From the NCBI RefSeq assembly GCF_003284975.1, contig NZ_QMEU01000002.1:1-64000 (forward strand): a stretch of DNA of 64,000 bases, read 5' to 3'. The DNA comes from Mycobacterium colombiense. GTDB taxonomy: Bacteria > Actinomycetota > Actinomycetes > Mycobacteriales > Mycobacteriaceae. Below the pieces are notes generated by a model. That model saw only the letters and a program-made list of their open reading frames with translations, searched no databases and had not been told where the DNA came from. Of the stretch, positions 27,250-35,420 are shown one piece after another; position 1 is the first letter of the stretch; every line of letters begins with the position of its first letter. The position numbers and the translations under genes were made by a program.

Positions 27250-27542
27250 AAATCCGGCTGGATCGCACCATCTGTGACGGCTTCGGCATCTGCGCCAAGC
27301 ACGCGCCCGGATACTTCTCGCTGGACGACTGGGGATACGCATCGCTCATCGGGGACGGCACGGTGGCGGAGGCGGATCGCGACGCAGTCATGCGGGCGCT
27401 GCTCGACTGCCCGGTGCACGCCATCACCGAAATCGGCCAGCGCACCTCCCGCGCTTCCCAGCCGCCGTTGGCCGACACCGAGGACCCGGCCGAGCACCTC
27501 AAAACCGAAGAGAACGAGGCGGAGTGGGGATTCACGCGCTGA
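27246..27542 (+). CDS. Ferredoxin with Phe in the cluster motif and a long tail
   Basis: Ferredoxin-like protein of 98 residues. Motif Cys10-x-x-Phe13-x-x-Cys16 plus Cys55-Pro, so Phe occupies the variable ligand position and a 3Fe-4S cluster is expected. About 30 extra charged residues follow the ferredoxin fold. It overlaps the NuoF-like gene by 4 bp and is followed after 27 bp by an acyl-CoA dehydrogenase. No P450 is adjacent, so the electron acceptor may be one of the P450s elsewhere in the window or the Rieske proteins. Confidence 0.88.
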   Translation: MKIRLDRTICDGFGICAKHAPGYFSLDDWGYASLIGDGTVAEADRDAVMRALLDCPVHAITEIGQRTSRASQPPLADTEDPAEHLKTEENEAEWGFTR

Positions 27543-27569
27543 GCCGTCCGCGCTCCGGGGAGTAGTGCC

Positions 27570-28745
27570 GTGCAGCTCACCTTTGACGCCGACGTAGAAG
27601 CGTTTCGCGCGGAGTTCGTCGGCTTCCTCACCGAACACCTGCCGACGCAGGCCCAAGCCGCGCAGCGCCCGTCGTCGACCTCGCACGTGCCCGAATGGTC
27701 GCGCCGCTGGCAGCGACTCCAGTTCGACCACGGATGGCTACTGCCCGGCAACCCACCGGAATTCGGTGGTCGCAACGCAAACATCTTGCAGCAGTTCGTA
27801 CATCGCGAGGAGCTGTCGCGACGCAGAATCTACCACTGCTTCAATCCCCAGGGCGTCGGCATCATCGCCGCGTCGCTGTTGTCCTTCGGCACCGAAGAGC
27901 AGAAGCGTCGCTGGGCCGTCCCCATCCTGCGAGCCGACATGACCGCGTCCCTGGGAATGAGCGAGCCGGGAGCCGGCTCCGACCTGGCCGGGCTGCGGAC
28001 GAAGGCCGAATTGGTCGGCGATGAGTTCGTGGTCAATGGGCAGAAGGTGTGGACCTCCGGCGCCCATGATGCCGACGTGATCCTGACATTCGTTCGTACG
28101 GACCCGAACGCTCCGCGGCACAAGGGAATCAGCGCGCTGCTCATCCCGACCGATAGTCCCGGGCTGGTGCGTCGCCCCTTCCCCTCGGTCTATGACCGCG
28201 ACGAGCTGGACTTCAACGAGGTGTTCTTCAACGACGTCCGGGTGCCCGTGGATAACCTGGTCGGGCCGCTTAATGGCGGGTGGCGGGTCGCCAACGGCTC
28301 GCTCGGCCACGAGCGCACCCTGATGTGGATGGCGTTCGCCAACCGGCTCGAGCAACTCCTCGAGGACTACCGGCCCAGCGACGAGGTGAATGCGGACTAC
28401 TACGCCACGATCGTGATGGACTACTACGCGCTGCGCCTGCTCGGTTCGGCCGCGCTGGGCAAAGCGGCTCGCGGCGAGGTGGACGTGGCGGCGTTGTCCG
28501 CGCTGAAGGTGTTCGGCTCGGAGGCCGAACAGAGCGCGCTGCGACACGCTCTGGATGCCGCCGGGGCCGATGGGCTGCGCGACAAAATGCTCACGGCCCC
28601 GTACAACCCTTACGCCCCGGATCTTTTCACCGCCAGCTGGTTCGCGCGCTACATCAGCAGCTACGCGGGCACCATCGCGGGCGGCACGTCGGAGATCCAG
28701 CGCAACATCATCGCGCAGCGCGTCCTCGGTCTGCCCTCGCGGTGA
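27570..28745 (+). CDS. Acyl-CoA dehydrogenase (paralogue of 17167 and 52082 genes)
   Basis: FadE-type enzyme of 391 residues. The same hallmark segments as its paralogues are present: MQLTFDADVEAFRAEF start, GMSEPGAGSDLA, KVWTSGAHDAD, GSLGHERTLMW with the alternative catalytic Glu, and GGTSEIQRNIIAQRVLGLP at the end. GTG 27570 follows GGGGAGTAG. It has no adjacent degenerate partner gene, unlike the 17167 and 49754 enzymes. It is the last gene of the NuoF-like/ferredoxin unit and ends directly against the converging F420-type gene. Confidence 0.93.
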   Translation: MQLTFDADVEAFRAEFVGFLTEHLPTQAQAAQRPSSTSHVPEWSRRWQRLQFDHGWLLPGNPPEFGGRNANILQQFVHREELSRRRIYHCFNPQGVGIIAASLLSFGTEEQKRRWAVPILRADMTASLGMSEPGAGSDLAGLRTKAELVGDEFVVNGQKVWTSGAHDADVILTFVRTDPNAPRHKGISALLIPTDSPGLVRRPFPSVYDRDELDFNEVFFNDVRVPVDNLVGPLNGGWRVANGSLGHERTLMWMAFANRLEQLLEDYRPSDEVNADYYATIVMDYYALRLLGSAALGKAARGEVDVAALSALKVFGSEAEQSALRHALDAAGADGLRDKMLTAPYNPYAPDLFTASWFARYISSYAGTIAGGTSEIQRNIIAQRVLGLPSR

Positions 28746-29702
28746 TCACAACGCCGGACACAGCGACGACAGAAACTGCTGAGTTCGGCGTCGCGAGTTG
28801 ATTCGCTCGTCAATGTCCTTGCCCAACGGGACGATTCGCACCGCGAGGTCGGTGACACCGGCATCGCGGTAGCGGCGCAGCCGCTCCAGGACGGCCACCT
28901 CGTCGCCTGCCGCCATGGTGTCGCCGACGTCTTCGGCGTCGCCGTGCTGCAGCAGGCGCACGTAGTTCGGCGAGAAGTCTGCGTGTCCGAGCACCTCGCT
29001 GGCGTAGCCGCGAGCCTCGTCCGCCTCGCTATTGGAGCAGAGCGCGACGGGAATACCGGCGACGATCCGGGGCGCGGGGCGCCCGGCCCGGGCGGCCGCC
29101 GCGGTGAGGCGCGGAACGACGTGGTCGGCGATGGCGCGCTCGTCGGCCATCCACAGCACGGTGCCCCCGGCCCGCTCGCCGGCGAGTTGCAGCATCGTCG
29201 GCCCGAGCGCCGACAACAGCACCGGCACCTCGAAGGCGTCGGTGACGTCGACCGGCGAATGGACGCAATAGTTTTCGTTGTCGACATCCACGGTGCCGGG
29301 GCCGGCGAACGACGCGAGGAGCACGTCGAGATAGTCACCGATCAGGCGCGCCGGGCGGTCATAGGGCAGCCCCAGCTGGGAGTTGACGATCCAATGATGC
29401 GAGGGCCCGATGCCGAGCGTGAACCGACCGCCGCACGCGACCTGGGTGGTCAGGGCTTGTTGCGCCATGATCATCGGATGGCGAGTCTGAATCGGTACGA
29501 CCGCCGTTCCGATCTCGATGGCCTCGGTGGCCTGCCCAATCAGCGCCACGGCGGTCAACGCGTCGAGATAGCCCGGGACCTGGGGCATCCAAAACGCGGT
29601 GAAACCGTCGCTTTCGGCGGTCACCCCGTCGTCGATCAGGCCGGCGAGCCGATCGGCGCGTGACCGCTCTTTGTCCGAGCCGACCATCAAGCCGATGCGC
29701 AT
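28746..29702 (-). CDS. F420-dependent LLM-class oxidoreductase
   Basis: Luciferase-like TIM-barrel protein of 318 residues. The N-terminal MRIGLMVG strand, GTAVVPIQTRHPMIMAQQALT and LGIGPSHHWIV segments are typical of mycobacterial F420-dependent reductases/dehydrogenases. It probably uses F420 to reduce or oxidise a carbon-carbon or carbonyl group. Its stop abuts the converging acyl-CoA dehydrogenase without a gap. The next gene upstream on the same strand (ending 29715) is 12 bp away, so they share a transcript. Confidence 0.9.
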   Translation of the reverse strand: MRIGLMVGSDKERSRADRLAGLIDDGVTAESDGFTAFWMPQVPGYLDALTAVALIGQATEAIEIGTAVVPIQTRHPMIMAQQALTTQVACGGRFTLGIGPSHHWIVNSQLGLPYDRPARLIGDYLDVLLASFAGPGTVDVDNENYCVHSPVDVTDAFEVPVLLSALGPTMLQLAGERAGGTVLWMADERAIADHVVPRLTAAAARAGRPAPRIVAGIPVALCSNSEADEARGYASEVLGHADFSPNYVRLLQHGDAEDVGDTMAAGDEVAVLERLRRYRDAGVTDLAVRIVPLGKDIDERINSRRRTQQFLSSLCPAL

Positions 29703-29714
29703 GCGGCCCCTTCC

Positions 29715-30458
29715 CTACGGCACATAGCGATCCCACTCGTAGGGGACGACCGCGAAAAATGGTGCGGCGAACAATGCTTCAATGCCCGGTTCGGCCCAGC
29801 GGGCCTCGAGTACCGGTCGCAGCCGCTGCGCGGTGGCGATCGGGTCGTCGTCGAGAAAGCAATACGTGATCGTCTGGTTCTGTGGTGCGCTGGCCAAACT
29901 GGCATCGACCCGGCGAGATACTGCGGACCAGACCCCGGCGACGCCGTCGACGTCCACCAGTGGGTCCGGCGACGACGGTCCCCGCTCGACCAACAGGAAC
30001 GCGCCCCGCACGGGCAGCCAGGGCAACACGTCTGACCCGATCCTGACGCGCGGCGCGGCGGCTTTGCGTTGCACGTCGTACACGCCGCGCTCCACCGGCG
30101 GCAGCAGCGGGAGTTTGCGGCCGGCATTCCCCAGCGCCGTGGACAGTTCGTTGAAATCGTGCAGTCCGGCAATGTCGGTGAAGAAGTACGTCATCACGTG
30201 GTCGACCGCGTTCAACGGCCCGTCGCTCACCGCGCGAGCCGAGCGGCAGGCCGGCGTGGACACCAGCCGCAGCGAGGCGCGCACCGCGCGCAGGCGGTGT
30301 TGCTCCGGACGGTGATCCAGGCTGTGCCAACGCAGGTACTCGGCGTCTTTACCGTCGGGATGGCGGACCGCCATGGAGACGAACAGGGTGGTGATCTCGC
30401 CGCTACCGGCGGCACGGATCTCGGGGACCTCGTCCGACGGCGTGCCGGGAAGATGCAT
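29715..30458 (-). CDS. Uncharacterised protein, possibly dimeric alpha/beta-barrel (EthD-like)
   Basis: Product of 247 residues with two similar halves. Each half ends in a strand-rich segment with paired acidic and aromatic residues (AVRHPDGKDAEYLRWHSLDHRPEQ; ITYCFLDDDPIATAQRLRPVLEARW). The HSLDH/RPEQ pattern recalls EthD-like dimeric alpha/beta-barrel proteins that accompany P450 or catabolic systems, but I am not certain. ATG at 30458 is chosen as the first start downstream of the epimerase stop (11 bp gap). It probably works with the adjacent epimerase and F420 enzyme. Confidence 0.65.
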   Translation of the reverse strand: MHLPGTPSDEVPEIRAAGSGEITTLFVSMAVRHPDGKDAEYLRWHSLDHRPEQHRLRAVRASLRLVSTPACRSARAVSDGPLNAVDHVMTYFFTDIAGLHDFNELSTALGNAGRKLPLLPPVERGVYDVQRKAAAPRVRIGSDVLPWLPVRGAFLLVERGPSSPDPLVDVDGVAGVWSAVSRRVDASLASAPQNQTITYCFLDDDPIATAQRLRPVLEARWAEPGIEALFAAPFFAVVPYEWDRYVP

Positions 30459-30469
30459 GGCGTTGAACC

Positions 30470-31393
30470 TCAGGCTCTCGTCGAATCGTCTTGATACAAT
30501 TGGATTTCTGGATGGCGAGCCGCGATCATGCGCCGAAATCCCACACGCCAGGGCACCTTCGTGCGGCCGAGCACGTCGTGCATGTGGGTGACGTCCGGCC
30601 ACAGCGGGGTGTGCGCCTGAGGCGTGTACTCGAAGATCGGCTCGACACCGACCAACTCACCCATGAAGGCGCAGTACTCCTCCACGCTGACGGTTTCGCT
30701 GCCCGCCCAGTTCACCACGACGGGCGGTGTCGCGGCGACTTCCATCGCGCGGATGCCCAGCTGTACGTAGTCGTCTTCATAGATGGGGTTGTAATTGTTC
30801 GGCTTGTCGGGATGCAGCCGAATGGGCTTGCCCGCCAACATCGCGTCGAGACGGTCTGCGGGCGCGCCGCCCTGTGGGCCGTACGTCGAACAGATCCGGA
30901 TGATGGTCAGCGGGATGTGAAAGCGCCTGGCGATCCAGGTGCACACCGCCTCCGCGGCCACCTTGGAGAAGCTGTAGTTGGCCCGCAGTGGTGCCCCCGG
31001 CGGATCGGTCTCGGTAAGCGGTCGTCGGCCCTGGTAGGCGTAGATCGAGCCGGTGGAGCAGAAGACGAAACCCTTTGCGGCGCGGCAATGGTAGAGCAGT
31101 TCGCCCGACGCCTGCGCGTTCGTTTCGACGCACTGGATCCAATCATCGGCGCCCGGGTCCACGGCGGCGTGGAAGACGTAGGTGAAATCGTCTGGCAGAC
31201 CGGAGAAGTCGCCGGCGCCGACGTCCAGCGCGACCGGTCTGATCGCCGCGTCCACCAGTTTTTGCCGGGCCGCGGGTTCTTTCAGGCGGGCGGCGCCCCA
31301 CACCTCGTTCCCTGCTGCGGCCAAGGCACGCGCGATCGGAAACGCGATCTTGCCCGTCGCACCGGTGATCAGGATCTTCTCTGCGTCGAGCAA
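30470..31393 (-). CDS. NAD-dependent epimerase/dehydratase-family protein
   Basis: Extended SDR of 307 residues. Cofactor motif TGATGKIA (10-17), where the third Gly is Ala, and catalytic Tyr140-x3-Lys144 in YSFSK with STGS at 113-116. Members act on nucleotide sugars or reduce ketones, including 3-beta-hydroxysteroid-type substrates. TTG 31393 is preceded by GGAGGACGGG. A near match to the KstR2 motif lies 14 bp upstream. It heads the epimerase-unknown-F420 unit on the minus strand. Confidence 0.88.
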   Translation of the reverse strand: MLDAEKILITGATGKIAFPIARALAAAGNEVWGAARLKEPAARQKLVDAAIRPVALDVGAGDFSGLPDDFTYVFHAAVDPGADDWIQCVETNAQASGELLYHCRAAKGFVFCSTGSIYAYQGRRPLTETDPPGAPLRANYSFSKVAAEAVCTWIARRFHIPLTIIRICSTYGPQGGAPADRLDAMLAGKPIRLHPDKPNNYNPIYEDDYVQLGIRAMEVAATPPVVVNWAGSETVSVEEYCAFMGELVGVEPIFEYTPQAHTPLWPDVTHMHDVLGRTKVPWRVGFRRMIAARHPEIQLYQDDSTRA

Positions 31394-31407
31394 CCCGTCC
31401 TCCGAAT

Positions 31408-31421
31408 ATTAAGTACTTGAT
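31408..31421. promoter_or_regulatory. Possible KstR2-like operator
   Basis: ATTAAGTACTTGAT agrees with the published KstR2 consensus AnCAAGnnCTTGnT at all fixed positions but one (T for C at the third). It lies 14 bp upstream of the epimerase start. A single copy with one mismatch in an AT-rich gap could also arise by chance or belong to another TetR protein. Confidence 0.4.
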
Positions 31422-31580
31422 ACCGCGTGGCGCGAGCATAACTCCCGGTCGACGGAAAACGCCACGAGACGCCGCGTTCGGTGTCGTGTCGTCCTCCAAC
31501 GAACGTCACCTGGTCGTGGCGGTAGCAACGGAATAAGCTGGACCAGGCCAGGCTCGAATTGGCCCACCGGGAGGCCCACC

Positions 31581-31898
31581 ATGAGGTGGTTATTTGGTCG
31601 CCTGACCGCGGTTGTCGCGGTCGCCTTCATGGCGATGGTGGTTGCGGTGATCGCGACGCCGGCGATCGGCTCGGCGCAGTGCGATCGCAACCTGTCGTTC
31701 AATGTGTCGACGTTCGAATGCAAACCGCGACCGGCCCCGCCGCCGTGGTACGCCGTGCCGCCGGCATATTCGCCGGCATTCGCGTCGGACGTGCCGCCGC
31801 CGCCGCCTCGGCCGGCGTGGTCGCCGAACGAACCGATGTGGAGCGTCGGCTTTCACCAATGGGGCGCCTATTTCGACGGCGTCTGGGTGCCGTACTGA
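31581..31898 (+). CDS. Small secreted proline-rich protein
   Basis: Product of 105 residues. A signal peptide (basic MRWLFGR, hydrophobic 9-28) is likely cleaved near IGSAQ. The mature part has two Cys (QC, EC) and proline-rich runs, and ends in an aromatic stretch (WSVGFHQWGAYFDGVWVPY). GGGAGG precedes ATG 31581. I recognise no enzyme motif. It may be a cell-wall associated protein. It is oriented away from the epimerase and precedes the DUF35-thiolase operon. Confidence 0.7.
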   Translation: MRWLFGRLTAVVAVAFMAMVVAVIATPAIGSAQCDRNLSFNVSTFECKPRPAPPPWYAVPPAYSPAFASDVPPPPPRPAWSPNEPMWSVGFHQWGAYFDGVWVPY

Positions 31899-31957
31899 CC
31901 GGGGCCGCCCCACCTCACCGAACCCCGCAACGCGTCTGGATCGCACCTGCGCTAAGT

Positions 31958-31972
31958 GATAACGTAATTCTC
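31958..31972. promoter_or_regulatory. Recurrent operator, copy 4 (two mismatches)
   Basis: GATAAC-GTA-ATTCTC keeps the right arm of the consensus exactly and differs at two bases in the left arm. It lies 52 bp before the GTG start of the DUF35-thiolase fusion gene. Confidence 0.5.
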
Positions 31973-32024
31973 CGATTTGCATAATGGCCCTACCAGGCCG
32001 GCCGTGCGGACCCCCGGAGGTGAC

Positions 32025-33704
32025 GTGTCAGCAGCACCCGGACGGCCGCTGCCCCTGATCACGCAGGACAACGAATTCTTCTGGACGTCGGGCGCCGACG
32101 GCAAGCTGCGCCTGCAGGAATGCCAGAGCTGCGAATCGCTGATCCATCCACCCGCGCCGGTCTGCCGGTACTGCCGGTCCCGCGACATCGGCGTGCGGGC
32201 GGTCTCGGGCCGGGCGACGCTCGCCGGCTTCACGATCAACGAGCGGTTCAGCCTGCCCGGACTGGCGGCGCCCTACGTGATCGCGCAGGTGGCTATCGCC
32301 GAGGACCCGCGGGTCCGGTTGACCACCAACATCGTCGAAAGCGATGTCGATCGGCTGGAACTCGGACAGCAGGTCGAGGTCGTCTTCGAGCAGGTCGAGG
32401 ACGTGTGGTTTCCGTTGTTTCGACCCTTGCGGGCGGGAGGGACCGATGCCGACGAACCCGGTGAGCTGCCGGTCGACGAGATCGCGCCGGAACGTTTCGG
32501 TGAGCACGTCCGGCCGATGCTGACCGCCGAGAAGTTCGAGGACAAGGTCGCGTTGACCGGAATCGGCGCGTCGCCGATCGGTCGCCGGTTGATGCAGCCG
32601 CCGCTGGCGTTGACGGTGCAGGCGTGTGAAGCGGCCATCGCCGATGCCGGCCTGACATTCGCCGATATCGACGGTCTGTCCACCTACCCCGGCGCTCTCA
32701 ACGTGGCGGGCATGGGCGAGGGGGGCACCACCGCCCTGGAGGCCGCATTGGGCATCCGGCCGACTTGGCACAACGGCGCGATGGAAACGTTCGGGCCGGG
32801 TGGCTCGGTGATCGCCGCGATGCTGGCGATCGCCGTCGGGCTCGCGCGGCACGTGCTGTGTTTCCGGACGGTGTGGGAAGCCACCCACGGCGAGCTGATG
32901 AAGCAGGGCAAGATCACCCCGGCCCATGGTTCAGCGGGCCGAATGTCGGGCTGGCAGATGCCATTTGGTGCCACGTCGGCGGCGCACACACTGGCGATGA
33001 ACGCGCAGCGGCACTTTCACCGGTACGGCACCCGCAAGGAGACGCTGGGCTGGATCGCGTTGAACCAGCGCGCCAATGCCGAACTCAACCCGACCGCCAT
33101 CTACCGCTCCCCCATGACGATGGACGACTACCTGGGCGCGCGGCCCATCACCACGCCGTTCGGCCTATACGACTGCGACGTGCCGTGCGACGGCGCCATC
33201 GCCGTCATCGTCTCGGCCGTCGACGCAGCAAGCGACCTGGCCAAGCCGCCGGTATTGGTGGAAGCGGTGGGAACGCAGATCGTCGAGCGACTCGACTGGG
33301 ACCAAAGCACCCTCACCCACGAGCCGCAGGTCCTGGGCCAGGCGGCGCACGTATGGACGCGTACCTCGCTGCGACCCGCCGACGTCGACGTGGCCGAGCT
33401 GTACGACGGGTTTTCCTTCAACTGTCTGTCCTGGATCGAGGCGCTGGGCTTCTGCGGAATCGGTGAAGCCAAAGACTTTCTGGACGGCGGGAAGAACATC
33501 GCGCGCGACGGGCAGTTGCCGCTCAATACGCACGGCGGCCAACTCTCGCACGGCCGCACCCACGGCATGGGTCTGCTGCACGAGGCCATCACTCAGCTGC
33601 GCGGCGAGGCCGGTGACCGCCAGGTCGCCGGTGCCCGCGTCGGTGTGGTCAGCAGCGGCGGCCTGACTCCTAGCGGCGTGCTCCTGCTGCGGGCGCCGGA
33701 ATGA
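32025..33704 (+). CDS. DUF35 (OB-fold)-thiolase-like fusion protein
   Basis: Product of 559 residues. Residues 1 to about 150 form a DUF35 module with a zinc ribbon (Cys33, Cys36, Cys47, Cys50) and an OB fold. From about 175 to the end it is a thiolase/SCP2-like domain, with no Cys in the usual nucleophile region and ending NTHGGQLSHGRTHGMGL. In actinobacterial steroid side-chain degradation, thiolase-like aldolases (Ltp2) work bound to a separate DUF35 domain; here both are one chain, so a retro-aldol C-C cleavage role is inferred. GTG 32025 follows CCGGAGG. Confidence 0.88.
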   Translation: MSAAPGRPLPLITQDNEFFWTSGADGKLRLQECQSCESLIHPPAPVCRYCRSRDIGVRAVSGRATLAGFTINERFSLPGLAAPYVIAQVAIAEDPRVRLTTNIVESDVDRLELGQQVEVVFEQVEDVWFPLFRPLRAGGTDADEPGELPVDEIAPERFGEHVRPMLTAEKFEDKVALTGIGASPIGRRLMQPPLALTVQACEAAIADAGLTFADIDGLSTYPGALNVAGMGEGGTTALEAALGIRPTWHNGAMETFGPGGSVIAAMLAIAVGLARHVLCFRTVWEATHGELMKQGKITPAHGSAGRMSGWQMPFGATSAAHTLAMNAQRHFHRYGTRKETLGWIALNQRANAELNPTAIYRSPMTMDDYLGARPITTPFGLYDCDVPCDGAIAVIVSAVDAASDLAKPPVLVEAVGTQIVERLDWDQSTLTHEPQVLGQAAHVWTRTSLRPADVDVAELYDGFSFNCLSWIEALGFCGIGEAKDFLDGGKNIARDGQLPLNTHGGQLSHGRTHGMGLLHEAITQLRGEAGDRQVAGARVGVVSSGGLTPSGVLLLRAPE

Positions 33705-33711
33705 GGCGAGC

Positions 33712-34605
33712 ATGAACCCCGCGGCACCGCGGCCACGGCTGGTAATCGTCGACGGGGTGCCGATGTCGGCGCTGGTCACCGAAGTCGAAGACCCCCAGGC
33801 CGTGATCGTGGCCATCCACGGCGGTGGCACCACCGCGATGTATTTCGACTGCCCGGGCCACCCCTCGTATTCGCTGTTGCGGACCGGCGCGGCGGCCGGG
33901 TTCACCGTGGTGGCCCTCGATCGGCCGGGCTATGGCAGCTCGGCGCCCTATCCCGAAGCGATGGTCTCCGGCGAGCAGCGCGTCAACCTGGCTTACGGCG
34001 CCGTCGACCGCATCCTCGGCGAACGACCGCGGGGCGCCGGCACATTCGTGTGGGGCCACTCGGGCGGCTGCGAGCTGACGCTGCGGTTGGCCGCCGACGC
34101 GCGAGGTGCCGACCTCCTCGGTATCGAGCTGGCCGGCACCGGCCGGCACTACCACCCCGCCGCCAAGGAAATACTGAAAACGGCCACCCGCGAACGCCGC
34201 CCGTCGGGCATGCGCGAACTGCTGTGGAGCCCAGAGCAGTCCTATCCGCCCGAGGTTCTCAACGGCGCCACGGTGTCGCCGTCCGCCCCGGCCTACGAAG
34301 ACCAGATGGTGTCGAACTGGGCGCGACAGACTTTCCCGGAGCTCGCGCCCGACGTGCGCGTCCCGGTGCACTTCAGCATCGCCGAGCACGAAAAGGTCTG
34401 GCAGGCCGACGATGCGGCGGTGACCGAGGTCGGCGCCCTGTTCACCGGGGCGCCGCGATTCGTCGTGCACCGGCAACCCGACGCCGGGCACAACATCAGC
34501 CTCAGCCACGCCGCCCCCATCTATCACTCGAAAGTCCTTGAATTCGTGCGGGATTGTGTGGCCGAGCGTTCGGCGAAGACGCAATCCGATCTGGAGGCCG
34601 GCTGA
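33712..34605 (+). CDS. Alpha/beta hydrolase
   Basis: Hydrolase of 297 residues. HGGG oxyanion loop (36-39), nucleophile Ser117 in GHSGG, and a C-terminal His in DAGHN are visible. It begins 7 bp after the DUF35-thiolase fusion and overlaps the following HIBADH-like gene by one base (TGATG), so the four genes form one operon. It may hydrolyse an ester, lactone or thioester produced in the same pathway. Confidence 0.88.
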   Translation: MNPAAPRPRLVIVDGVPMSALVTEVEDPQAVIVAIHGGGTTAMYFDCPGHPSYSLLRTGAAAGFTVVALDRPGYGSSAPYPEAMVSGEQRVNLAYGAVDRILGERPRGAGTFVWGHSGGCELTLRLAADARGADLLGIELAGTGRHYHPAAKEILKTATRERRPSGMRELLWSPEQSYPPEVLNGATVSPSAPAYEDQMVSNWARQTFPELAPDVRVPVHFSIAEHEKVWQADDAAVTEVGALFTGAPRFVVHRQPDAGHNISLSHAAPIYHSKVLEFVRDCVAERSAKTQSDLEAG

Positions 34606-35420
34606 TGCGCGTCGGATTCATCGGGTTGGGCAGCCAGGGCGGCCCCATGGCGCGCCGGATCGTCGAGGGCGGCTACCCCACCACGTTGTGGGCGCGCAGG
34701 CCGGAGACCCTCGAGGCATTCGCCGACACCTCGGCCGGCATTGCCGGATCGCCGGCCGAACTCGCCGCGGCCAGTGACCTGGTCTGCCTCTGCGTGGTCG
34801 CAGACGCCGACATCGACGAACTGGCCTGCGGGACAAATGGATTGCTGTCGACGATGAAGCCCGGCAGCGTGATCGCCGTGCACAGCACGGTGCATCCGGA
34901 CACCTGCCGAGACCTCGCGAACAAGGCCGCCGCCCAAAGTGTTTCCGTCATCGATGCGCCGGTGAGCGGCGGGGGCGGCGCGGCGGCCGAGGGCCGGCTG
35001 CTCGTGATGGTGGGCGGCGACACCGACGTCGTCGAACGTTGCCGCCCCGTCTTCGCGACCTATGCCGATCCCGTCGTTCACCTCGGCGAGCTGGGTTCCG
35101 GACAGACCACGAAGCTCCTCAACAACCTGTTGTTCACCGCCAACCTGGCCACCGCGGCCAGCGCGCTGTCACTGGCCAGCTTGCTCGGCGTCGAGCCGGA
35201 CCGCCTCACCGAGGTGGTCTCCCGCAGCTCAGGCAACAGCTTTGCGCTCAACGCCCTGGGCGGCATCGGCGGACTTGATCGGCTGGCCGGGGTGGCGGGC
35301 GGGCTGCTACAGAAGGATGTTCGGCTGGTCGTCGACCTTGCCGAGAACGCCGGGGCCAACGGCGGCGCGGTGCTCGATGCGGCCGACGCGGCGCTGGCCC
35401 TGATGGACCACCCGCGGTGA
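34605..35420 (+). CDS. HIBADH-like NAD(P) dehydrogenase, first of tandem pair
   Basis: Beta-hydroxyacid dehydrogenase-like protein of 271 residues. GFIGLGSQGGPMARR at the N-terminus departs from the usual GxGxMG by having Gln in the Met position. The substrate loop DAPVSGGGGAAAEG and catalytic Lys in GQTTKLLNN are intact. The ATG at 34605 overlaps the hydrolase stop. It is followed by a related gene with a 4-bp overlap. The pair may form a heterodimer or act on two hydroxy-acid intermediates. Confidence 0.9.
   Translation: MRVGFIGLGSQGGPMARRIVEGGYPTTLWARRPETLEAFADTSAGIAGSPAELAAASDLVCLCVVADADIDELACGTNGLLSTMKPGSVIAVHSTVHPDTCRDLANKAAAQSVSVIDAPVSGGGGAAAEGRLLVMVGGDTDVVERCRPVFATYADPVVHLGELGSGQTTKLLNNLLFTANLATAASALSLASLLGVEPDRLTEVVSRSSGNSFALNALGGIGGLDRLAGVAGGLLQKDVRLVVDLAENAGANGGAVLDAADAALALMDHPR

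Noticed and set aside
25444..27342. A 632-codon open frame on the minus strand
   Set aside because: Only its last 157 codons precede the divergent gene; the rest is antisense to the NuoF-like gene and has shadow-type composition, so the real start is placed at 25917.
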